This document shows positions 57,057 to 64,000 of a stretch of DNA of 64,000 nt, piece after piece. Numbering within the stretch: the first letter of the stretch is position 1; every line of letters starts with the position of its first letter. The stretch lies in contig JADKJR010000012.1 of assembly GCA_016720925.1 (NCBI GenBank), forward strand, positions 1-64,000. The letters run 5' to 3'. Made by a program: the position numbers and the translations under genes. This stretch comes from Betaproteobacteria bacterium. GTDB taxonomy: Bacteria > Pseudomonadota > Gammaproteobacteria > Burkholderiales > Usitatibacteraceae. The notes under the pieces are model-generated. The model did not search any database and had not been told where the DNA came from. It worked only from the letters and a program-made list of their open reading frames with translations.

Positions 57057-57461
57057 ATGCATAAAATTCTGCAATGTAGTGTATTGATCGCAATCGAAAT
57101 TGCGCTTTCATTGAACAGCGGTGCTTTGCGCGCGGGCGATATCGCGATTTCCGTGATACCACCGGTGTACGCCGGCAGGAATCTGTCGTTTGACCCGATT
57201 GTCCTCCCGCCACTTGAGCCGTCAGTTGCGCGTGCCACTTCGAAGTCTTACCAGTCATTGTTGCTGAACTGCAACAAGGTTGATCAAGCTCGCCAGAGCT
57301 TGAGTGAGGCCCAGCAAAACGGCGCGCGACAAATTCCCGTGGCTTCTGGCTTTGGCTCCTTGTCCGTCAACCCACCTTCACAGGATGCGCTTTATCATAT
57401 CGCCCGTAACCAGGAACGATTCAACACGCTTTCACAGCGCTTCCAGTGTCTGGCGCGGTAG
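57057..57461 (+). CDS. Hypothetical exported protein
   Basis: 134 residues from ATG 57057 (GGAG seven bases upstream). N-terminus KILQCSVLIAIEIALSL is a likely signal peptide. The rest is Ser/Gln/Asn-rich, with two cysteines that could form a disulfide (NCNKVDQ and FQCLAR). No family recognised. Divergent from the acyl-CoA synthetase gene. Confidence 0.55.
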   Translation: MHKILQCSVLIAIEIALSLNSGALRAGDIAISVIPPVYAGRNLSFDPIVLPPLEPSVARATSKSYQSLLLNCNKVDQARQSLSEAQQNGARQIPVASGFGSLSVNPPSQDALYHIARNQERFNTLSQRFQCLAR

Positions 57462-57518
57462 CCTGTTTCGTATATTGCGTTACCAGTGCGCCGCGCGCAA
57501 CGGTCCGTCAGATGGGGC

Positions 57519-58496
57519 TCAGAATATTGCTGCCACGCCGGGCTGCGCGGCAAATGCGAGTGACCACTGATCCAAGGCCGGTGGCAATGAGAATTGCACC
57601 TCATCACGAAGGAAATCGACGGTCGCATTGATGACGCCAGAATCGCGCAGCACCTTGCGGTGACCAAGTCCAAAAGTGCGTTTGAAGCGGGCATCGGGCC
57701 ATGCGCGGGCGACGGCGAGTCCGCTTTCGATACGAACATCGCGATCGTGCTGGTCGTGAATAATCAGCGCCTTTGCCTTTATCGACGCGGCGGCACGAGG
57801 CATTTCAAACTCAGACCATGCCATGCCGATTTTCTGCTCAAGACGCCATTGCATGGCCGCGCGAATACGTTCGGATAGTCCCAGCGTTCGCGCAAAGAAT
57901 CGCGAATAGCGAATGAGAGAAGCCGGCGGCGCGATCTGCACCACGCGGATATTTTGCAAATGTGTGAGGTCATGCCTGAGTGCGATGCCGATTCCGGCGC
58001 AGCCGAGCGAGTGCCCGACGAATCCGGCGATGGTCACGCCCTGTTTTTCGAGATACGTGACTGCTGCCACAACACCCTTGGCGAAATAGGTGATGGGCGC
58101 TTCCCTGCCGTCAGAATAGCCATGGCTGACATGATCAAACAGCAACACTTGATATCCGGCACTTGTCAATGCGGGCACGAATTCGCGGAACTGGGCGCCG
58201 CGCCCACCCGAGCCATGGCTGGCGACAATTGCCGGATGCGCCGCGTCGCCATAACGCCATGCCGCAAGCTTGCCTATTGGTGTGGCTATGCTGGCGCGAA
58301 TGCCATGCGTCAGCGTCTGCAATTCGGGTGGGGTGTGCCGAATGCGTGGCGGCGTGATGAACCATTGTGTTGCTCTTCGTGCGGTCCAGGCGGGCGCAAT
58401 GACCGCAGCCAGTGACATGCCAGCACGGGTAAAAAATTGCGATAAATTAAGACGAACGATCGTGCTATTAAATGGTATTGAAAGTGCATGAGCCAT
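57519..58496 (-). CDS. Alpha/beta-hydrolase family protein
   Basis: 325 residues. Oxyanion SHGSGGRGAQFR, nucleophile Ser in GFVGHSLGCAG, acid Asp candidate in IIHDQHDRDV, and His in GLGHRKVLRD complete the triad. Substrate unknown. Just downstream of the TetR gene on the same strand, so likely controlled by it. Confidence 0.85.
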   Translation of the reverse strand: MAHALSIPFNSTIVRLNLSQFFTRAGMSLAAVIAPAWTARRATQWFITPPRIRHTPPELQTLTHGIRASIATPIGKLAAWRYGDAAHPAIVASHGSGGRGAQFREFVPALTSAGYQVLLFDHVSHGYSDGREAPITYFAKGVVAAVTYLEKQGVTIAGFVGHSLGCAGIGIALRHDLTHLQNIRVVQIAPPASLIRYSRFFARTLGLSERIRAAMQWRLEQKIGMAWSEFEMPRAAASIKAKALIIHDQHDRDVRIESGLAVARAWPDARFKRTFGLGHRKVLRDSGVINATVDFLRDEVQFSLPPALDQWSLAFAAQPGVAAIF

Positions 58497-58513
58497 GTTG
58501 AACTCCTTGATCT

Positions 58514-59203
58514 TTACTGGCGGGTGGAAGAGGCTGCGTTGGGTTGGCTGCCGGGCGCTTGGAGAGGTGTTAGCTTTGTTGACACCAGCGCTGATGCAAA
58601 TAGGCGATCGAATGCTTTTTTGGCGCGCGCATTTGCTTGATCGTCGCGGAACAGATTGCGTGAGCGGTAACAGGAAGCGATGACGCCAAAAAACTCGAAG
58701 GCCATTTGTTCAGGATCGGTATCGGCGGCAAATTCACCGGTGTCGATCGTCATCTGAATGGACTTCACGAGGCTCTCTTGCATGTGTTGCATGTGTTGCA
58801 CCAGGGCGTCGCGTACGGCGCCCGGCTTGTCGTCGAATTCGGTAATGGCGGTCATCATTGGGCAGCCGGCCAGATCGCAACGCGCCGTCCAGGTTAGCCA
58901 GTTATCACACATTGCGGTCAGCCGTTGCAGGCCGCGCGGTGCACTCAACGCGGGCAGTGTTGTCACTTCGTTGAAGCGTCGAATGGCTTCATCGAGCGTG
59001 GCAATCTGCAGTTCTTCCTTCGATCCGAAATGCGCGAATAGTCCGCTCTTCGACATGCCGGTTTTTTCGGCCAACGAGCCGATTGTGATGGCTTCAAAGC
59101 CCTCGGCGCTCGCATGCTTGAGCGCCGCTTTCAGGATCGCAGTTCGGGTTTCCTCACCCTTTGAAGGGCGGACCGGGAAATTTGTTGCGGAATTCATACC
59201 CAA
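58514..59203 (-). CDS. TetR-family transcription regulator
   Basis: N-terminal helix-turn-helix TRTAILKAALKHASAEGFEA then SLAEKTGMSKSGLFAHFGSK, the standard pattern; ligand-binding C-terminal domain follows. About 229 residues. A perfect palindrome lies just before the start, consistent with autoregulation and control of the hydrolase. Confidence 0.9.
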   Translation of the reverse strand: MGMNSATNFPVRPSKGEETRTAILKAALKHASAEGFEAITIGSLAEKTGMSKSGLFAHFGSKEELQIATLDEAIRRFNEVTTLPALSAPRGLQRLTAMCDNWLTWTARCDLAGCPMMTAITEFDDKPGAVRDALVQHMQHMQESLVKSIQMTIDTGEFAADTDPEQMAFEFFGVIASCYRSRNLFRDDQANARAKKAFDRLFASALVSTKLTPLQAPGSQPNAASSTRQ

Positions 59204-59209
59204 ATAATA

Positions 59210-59221
59210 GAACGATCGTTC
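59210..59221. promoter_or_regulatory. Candidate TetR operator
   Basis: GAACGATCGTTC, a perfect 12-bp palindrome about 10 bases before the TetR start. A related AACGATCG sits at 58455-58462 inside the hydrolase 5' coding region. Confidence 0.6.
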
Positions 59222-59262
59222 GTTTTATGTCAACGACTTCATGAGAGTTTCACCGCAGGCAG

Positions 59263-59327
59263 AAACCCTAGCAAGGACGAGCTTTGCAGGCTATTTTCTG
59301 CTGGTAAGCCGCGCCAGTGCTAGAGTT
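59263..59327. repeat. Dispersed palindromic intergenic repeat, copy 6
   Basis: Left arm AAACCCTAGCAAGGACGAGC, right arm AAGCCGCGCCAGTGCTAG followed by AGTT. In the gap between the TetR gene and the convergent-side EAL gene end. Confidence 0.75.
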
Positions 59328-59361
59328 CGTCGATCCACGGACAATCGAATGCGGCGATGAC

Positions 59362-60687
59362 CTAACGCCGCTGCTTCAGCCATTCGAGCAACTTCAGCGA
59401 AGAAAGGGCCGGACTCATGAGGTAACCTTGGGCAACATCGCAACCCATTTTCTTCAGATCTTTGAATGTCGCCTCGTCCTCGACTCCCTCGGCGACGACC
59501 GAGAGCTCGAAGTTATGCGCGAGATCGATCACGGAGCGCACGATTTGCTGATCGCCTTTGGATTCGCGCATGTGCTGTACGAACGATTTATCAATCTTGA
59601 TTTCGTCGAGCGGGAACTTCTTCACGTACGAAAGTGAAGAATAGCCGGTCCCGAAATCGTCCACCGACAAGCGCACGCCCAATTGCTTGAGACGTTTCAT
59701 TACGGCGAGTGATTGTTCGGCATCGTCAATGGTCGCGCTTTCCGTGATTTCAAGCGTAACTTTTGACGGGTCCGATCCCCACGTACCAATGGTCTGCGAG
59801 ATGATGTCCGGCAGGTCGGAGTCGATCAACGTGACCGTCGATAGATTGATGGCGACCCCAAGATCCACCCCGAGATGTTTCCATTCCGACTGGTGACGCA
59901 ATACCGTGCCCAACACCCAGGTGGTGAGGCCGCCGATCATGCGATTGGCTTCGGCAACACGGATGATGGTAGGGGGCGAAATTGGCCCACGATCGGGCAA
60001 TGTCCAGCGCAGCAAGCCTTCAACCGAATGGCAAACACCGGTTTTGATGTTGACCTTCGGTTGATAGTGCACTTCCAACTGATTGGTTCGAATAGCCTCG
60101 CGTAACGGCTCTTCAAGGCCGAGGTAGGCATCGGTATCACGCCGGTCCTCGCGCTGAAACACATGCTGCGCGACATCGCGGGTGCGGGCGATGCGTTTGG
60201 CAATATCAGCGTGCACGACCAGCTCTTCCGCATCCTCGGCGTGGTCGGGAAAATACGCAATGCCAACGACCGGCCTGACGCTGGTTGGCAAGCCATCGAA
60301 ATCAAACGGTGACTCGAGCACCTGCTGCAATTTTCCTGCCGCCAGCCAGGCTTGCGCGCCGGTTTTGATGTTGGGCAGGATCACGCACAATTTTTCGTCC
60401 GACAGTTGAACGAATCGATCCGCCGGTCGAAGCGCATCGGGCAGGCGCTTCAACGCCTGCCGCATGATTTCACTCGTCGGCACACCAAACAGCGCGTCGA
60501 GCCGGTCACCACGGGCGAGCGACACGATCAGCACGGCAACCGTGCGCTGCGAAATGCGCGCGTGGTCAATGGCGTTGGCAAGGGTGGATCGCAAACTGCC
60601 TCGGGGTAGTTCCCGGTTGATTGCGTCGCGGGTGACCGGTATTGATGTAGAAGATCGAGATGATGGCGGGAAGCCTTGCGAAGTCAT
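59362..60687 (-). CDS. EAL-domain protein with degenerate GGDEF region
   Basis: 441 residues. N-terminal GGDEF-like fold in which the signature is replaced by SDEKLCVILPNI, so no cyclase activity expected. The EAL domain keeps the catalytic Glu as EGLLRW (EGL for EAL), the DDFGTGYSSLSYV loop and the EGVEDEATF Glu, so phosphodiesterase activity is possible. Six bases downstream of the HD-GYP gene on the same strand, so cotranscribed. Confidence 0.88.
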   Translation of the reverse strand: MTSQGFPPSSRSSTSIPVTRDAINRELPRGSLRSTLANAIDHARISQRTVAVLIVSLARGDRLDALFGVPTSEIMRQALKRLPDALRPADRFVQLSDEKLCVILPNIKTGAQAWLAAGKLQQVLESPFDFDGLPTSVRPVVGIAYFPDHAEDAEELVVHADIAKRIARTRDVAQHVFQREDRRDTDAYLGLEEPLREAIRTNQLEVHYQPKVNIKTGVCHSVEGLLRWTLPDRGPISPPTIIRVAEANRMIGGLTTWVLGTVLRHQSEWKHLGVDLGVAINLSTVTLIDSDLPDIISQTIGTWGSDPSKVTLEITESATIDDAEQSLAVMKRLKQLGVRLSVDDFGTGYSSLSYVKKFPLDEIKIDKSFVQHMRESKGDQQIVRSVIDLAHNFELSVVAEGVEDEATFKDLKKMGCDVAQGYLMSPALSSLKLLEWLKQRR

Positions 60688-60692
60688 GGCAT

Positions 60693-62310
60693 TCAGGCCA
60701 GATAGAATTCGCTGGGGTCGAGCCCGTATGAATTGCTCGGCAGCCCTCTGCGGATGTATGCAGGATTCTCGGAAACATCGTAGAGCAGATCGCGCATGCC
60801 GGGATGCTTGCAGTGCGTCTTGTCGGCCTCGGCAACCACCAGTACTTTCGGACGCAGCCGCTTCAGTTTGCTGTGCGTCACGACAACCGCGACTTCACCG
60901 GTGGAAAGTTCCACCAGGCTGCCCACGGGGAACACGCCGATCGACTGGATGAACTGCTCGACCATGTCCGCATGGAACTGCGTGCCGCTCCAGTTGGAGA
61001 GCATTTGCAGGGCCTCGTGGGGCGAAATGGCTTCGGAATAGGGGCGGTGTTTGGTGACCGCCGCGTAGGTATCGGCAATGGCGCTCATGCGGCCAAAAAT
61101 GCTGATCGCGTCACCCGGCAAGTTCTTCGGATAACCCGTGCCGTTCATGCGTTCGTGATGTTGCGCGATCCCTTCCAGCACGTCGGGATGGAGATTGGGG
61201 GTCTGACTGAGGATCTCGAGACCCAGGTCAACGTGGTCCTTGATCAACTCGAACTCATCTGAACTGAGTCGCGCATCTTTGTCGAGGATCTCCTTCGGCA
61301 GTTTGATTTTGCCAATATCCAGCAGCAATCCCAACATTCCCAAATGTGAAAGCTGATCCTTTGGATAACCCAAGTGCCGCCCGAAGGCAACCAGGTTGAC
61401 CGCCACCGACAGGCCGTGGTCATAGACCGTCAAATCCTTTTCGCGCATACGCGCCACCCACATCAACGCATCGGGGTTGCGCACCATGCTTTCGACCATG
61501 TCGTTGACGACCTCTTCGACCGTCTCGATTTGCAGACCGCCGCCGGCACGAATGTCCTCGACCACCCGCTGCAATAGCTGTGTGCTACGTTCAAATGCGA
61601 CGGTCGCGCGGCCAATCTCTTCCTCGACCGGCTGCGAGTCCTCATAAATGGTAAGTTGTACCGATTCCGGGATGAATGCGGCACGCACGTGAACCGGCTG
61701 TTCAGGGACGAATTCCGGCACGTCATCGTCGGCCATCTCGTCCGGGTTTTTCGAAAACAATCCGGACACACCCTCACGCAGTTTCCCCCATAGGCCGCGC
61801 ACGCTCGGGCCAGGTTCGGCACTCTCACCCCCGGCGCCGCGCCGTGACGGGGCGGCAGGCTCCAACTGGTGCCGGAACGAGGAATTGCCTGCATTGTTGC
61901 GGCTATCCTTGATCGGCATGGCGAATTCCCGGGAACTGGCCTGGCCAGCATCGGGTTTGAGCGGTTTTGCCGGCAGTGGCGCGCCCGCGGGCGGGCGCCC
62001 CGGCAACCGTTGACTTTCCGGAAGTCACGGTTGTTACGGGCGTTGTTGTTCGATTGACAGATACGCGCGGATCGGAGCCGAGGTCGCGGCGCGGAATCGG
62101 CACTTTCTTGACAGGGGCGCTATATTCAGGACCCACTGAGCGTTGCGGATCAATCAATACCCACTTGCAAAGATCGCGCAATTGCCGAATCTGTCCTTCG
62201 TCTTCAATCAGGAATCCCTGCAAGAGGAATGGCGTGTCGATCCACGGGCGGTCCAGATCGGCAATGAACATGCCGAGCTTGATATCTGGTGCATTCACCT
62301 TTTGAGTCAT
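60693..62310 (-). CDS. DUF3391-HD-GYP protein with altered HD motif, one frameshift
   Basis: About 540 residues. N-terminal DUF3391-like segment (KVNAPDIKLGMFIADLDRPW), then a low-complexity linker, then HD-GYP: the HD pair reads LLLDIGKIKLP (Leu for His), while HHERMNGTGYPKNLPG is intact. Loss of the metal-binding His makes phosphodiesterase activity doubtful. Frame changes near 61985 in a GC-rich run. ATG at 62310. Confidence 0.85.
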
Positions 62311-62342
62311 GGGTGCGCTGGCTACAATAACAATGAGTTGGT

Positions 62343-62373
62343 AAACAGTGGGAAAACAGTTGGAAAACGGTAA
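62343..62373. repeat. Short imperfect direct repeats upstream of tgt
   Basis: Three consecutive 10-11-base units resembling AAAACAGTTGG between the divergent HD-GYP and tgt genes. Could be binding sites; low certainty. Confidence 0.3.
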
Positions 62374-62568
62374 CAAGACTGCGGTGCAACAGTTTACGTC
62401 GATACATGTGCCGGCGGGACCATCCAGGCGAAAGTTTATTTGGATTGAACGGATCCGGCAAAGTTGCGAAAAAGTGATCAGATTTTCTTGCGGTTTGGCA
62501 ATTGCAAGGAATCCGATTATCCTCGCGCATCCGTTATTTGCAAAATTGCCTCGAAAGTACTTTTCACA

Positions 62569-63681
62569 GTGAATTTTATACTGCTTGCGACCAGTGGCGG
62601 CGCCCGTCGCGGAAGACTCACGCTCGCCCACGGCGTCGTCGAAACGCCGGTCTTCATGCCGGTTGGCACCTATGGTTCGGTAAAGGGCATGAGCCCAGCC
62701 GAATTGACGGAAATCGGTGCGCAAATCGTGCTGGGTAATACCTTTCATTTGTGGCTGCGCCCGGGAACGGATGTCATCAGCAAGTATCAAGGGCTGCACA
62801 AGTTCATGGCCTGGAACAAGCCGATCCTGACTGATTCCGGCGGATTTCAGGTTTGGAGCCTGGGAGAGTTGCGAAAGATTTCCGAGCAGGGTGTTGCGTT
62901 TCAGTCACCGGTGAATGGGGACAAGTGCTTCCTGTCGCCGGAAGTATCGATGCAGATTCAACGAGCGCTGAACTCGGACATTGTCATGATCTTCGATGAA
63001 TGCACCGCCCACCCGGCCACGCCGGAGGAGGCGGCGGCGTCGATGCGATTGTCGCTGCGATGGGCGCAACGCTGCAAGGACGAATTTGTGCGCCTCGAAA
63101 ATCCAAACGCGTTGTTCGGCATTGTGCAAGGCGGTATGTACGAGACCTTGCGCGATGAATCGCTCGCGGAATTGCGGGACGTCGGTTTTGACGGATATGC
63201 CATCGGTGGCTTGTCGGTGGGGGAACCGAAGGAAGATATGCGCCGCGTGCTGGCACATACGGCGCCGCAGTTGCCGGTCGACAAGCCTCGCTACCTGATG
63301 GGCGTCGGCACGCCGGAGGATCTGGTGGAATCGGTTGCCGAAGGCGTGGACATGTTTGATTGCGTCATGCCGACCCGCAACGCCCGAAATGGCTGGTTGT
63401 TTACCCGGTTGGGCGACATCAAGATACGCAACGCCCGTTACAAGGACGATACTCGTCCGCTTGACGAGGCCTGCAATTGCTACACGTGCCGGAATTTCAG
63501 CCGCGGGTATCTGCATCACCTGCAGCGCATCAATGAAATGCTTGGTGCGCGACTGAATACCATTCATAACCTGCATTACTATCAGGAATTGATGCGGGAA
63601 ATGCGCGATGCCATCGAGAGTGATTGCTTCGCGGAATTCGCCAAGCGCTTTCATGCCGACAGGCAGAGTGGCCCCGCATGA
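62569..63681 (+). CDS. tgt: Queuine tRNA-ribosyltransferase
   Basis: Swaps guanine 34 for preQ1 in GUN-anticodon tRNAs. About 370 residues. Catalytic Asp residues in ILTDSGGFQV and CVMPTRNARNG; zinc ligands in NCYTCRNFSRGYLHHL with a final His. GTG start at 62569 gives the usual N-terminus. Confidence 0.95.
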   Translation: MNFILLATSGGARRGRLTLAHGVVETPVFMPVGTYGSVKGMSPAELTEIGAQIVLGNTFHLWLRPGTDVISKYQGLHKFMAWNKPILTDSGGFQVWSLGELRKISEQGVAFQSPVNGDKCFLSPEVSMQIQRALNSDIVMIFDECTAHPATPEEAAASMRLSLRWAQRCKDEFVRLENPNALFGIVQGGMYETLRDESLAELRDVGFDGYAIGGLSVGEPKEDMRRVLAHTAPQLPVDKPRYLMGVGTPEDLVESVAEGVDMFDCVMPTRNARNGWLFTRLGDIKIRNARYKDDTRPLDEACNCYTCRNFSRGYLHHLQRINEMLGARLNTIHNLHYYQELMREMRDAIESDCFAEFAKRFHADRQSGPA

Positions 63682-63686
63682 ACTGA

Positions 63687-63692
63687 TATAAT
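63687..63692 (+). promoter_or_regulatory. Extended -10 promoter before yajC
   Basis: TATAAT preceded by TG one base earlier (TGATATAAT), a good extended -10; no clear -35. About 120 bases before yajC. Confidence 0.45.
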
Positions 63693-63808
63693 TTCAAGTT
63701 AACTTTTTGAGTTGGCGGCACAGTGACCGTTTTCAAGGATCTTGAAAGCGTATTCAATCGTCTCCAGCTTGATTTATCTCGAATTATTCCTGTTTTCGGA
63801 GACCTTTC

Positions 63809-64000
63809 ATGATCAGTAACGCCTACGCTCAAGCTGCATCACCCGCCACGCAGGGTGATCCGCTACCGAGCATTTTTATCATCATCGGCATGTTTGTGCT
63901 GATGTATTTCCTGATGATTCGCCCGCAGCAAAAGAAGGCCAAGGAACACAAGCTCATGGTTGATGGACTTCAGAAGGGCGACGAAGTGATTGCAATGGGC
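63809..64000 (+). CDS. yajC: Preprotein translocase subunit YajC, partial at the right edge
   Basis: The first 64 residues are in the window. One membrane helix (SIFIIIGMFVLMYFLMI) followed by RPQQKKAKEHKLMVDGLQKGDEVI, the family hallmark. Likely continues into secD and secF. Confidence 0.93.
   Translation, partial: MISNAYAQAASPATQGDPLPSIFIIIGMFVLMYFLMIRPQQKKAKEHKLMVDGLQKGDEVIAMG

Overview
The window looks like a chromosomal segment from a betaproteobacterium, probably an uncultured or little-studied Burkholderiales-like lineage. The main evidence is the gene order tpiA-secG-tRNA-Leu(GAG)-nuoABCDEFGHIJKLMN, the order exbB-exbD-lpxK-ycaR-kdsB-adk, and tgt-yajC at the right edge. A MutL with an endonuclease motif and a PPi-dependent phosphofructokinase next to an H+-pyrophosphatase fit the same picture. 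Species cannot be read from the sequence alone.

Left part (1-14.3 kb) is accessory. On the minus strand, four small open frames with double-glycine leaders (5.6-6.9 kb) lead into a candidate small membrane protein, a DUF3857/transglutaminase-like protein, an HlyD-type adaptor and a C39-peptidase ABC exporter that runs off the left edge. This is a bacteriocin or peptide-export locus. Two unrecognised genes, a hybrid histidine kinase and a LuxR-type regulator follow. Then comes an unusual array (11.33-12.39 kb): six tandem 185-bp units, each with its own ribosome binding site and each encoding almost the same 44-residue double-glycine peptide. The predicted exported core is a hydrophobic hexapeptide. 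A fragment of a second peptidase-type exporter abuts one end of the array. A divergently transcribed TPR/HD-GYP gene abuts the other, with a perfect 16-bp palindrome between them. I read this as a candidate peptide-signalling module feeding into cyclic-di-GMP turnover; that is an inference.

Most longer genes in this left part are cut by one-base frameshifts, many in short homopolymers. The same kind of break occurs in genes expected to be needed for growth (kdsB) and in xseA, so assembly or sequencing error is a live explanation. About 25 kb from 14.4 to 39 kb, including all of nuo, has no break.

The centre (14.4-33.8 kb) is core metabolism: triosephosphate isomerase, SecG, tRNA-Leu, the 14-gene complex I operon, a Nudix ADP-sugar hydrolase, GlpD and a HAD phosphatase. 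From 33.8 to 42 kb there is a degenerate hybrid sensor, DgkA, urocanase, a DUF4288 protein and a GGDEF/EAL protein. From 42 to 55.3 kb lie mutL-miaA, dodecin, xseA, exbBD, lpxK, ycaR, kdsB, adk, PPi-dependent phosphofructokinase and an H+-pyrophosphatase fused to an OmpA-like domain. From 55.3 kb to the end there is an acyl-CoA synthetase, an alpha/beta hydrolase with a TetR regulator, two c-di-GMP proteins (EAL and a degenerate HD-GYP), tgt and the start of yajC.

A family of about 65-bp palindromic intergenic repeats (six copies recognised) is scattered through the window, one copy lying inside the nuo operon.
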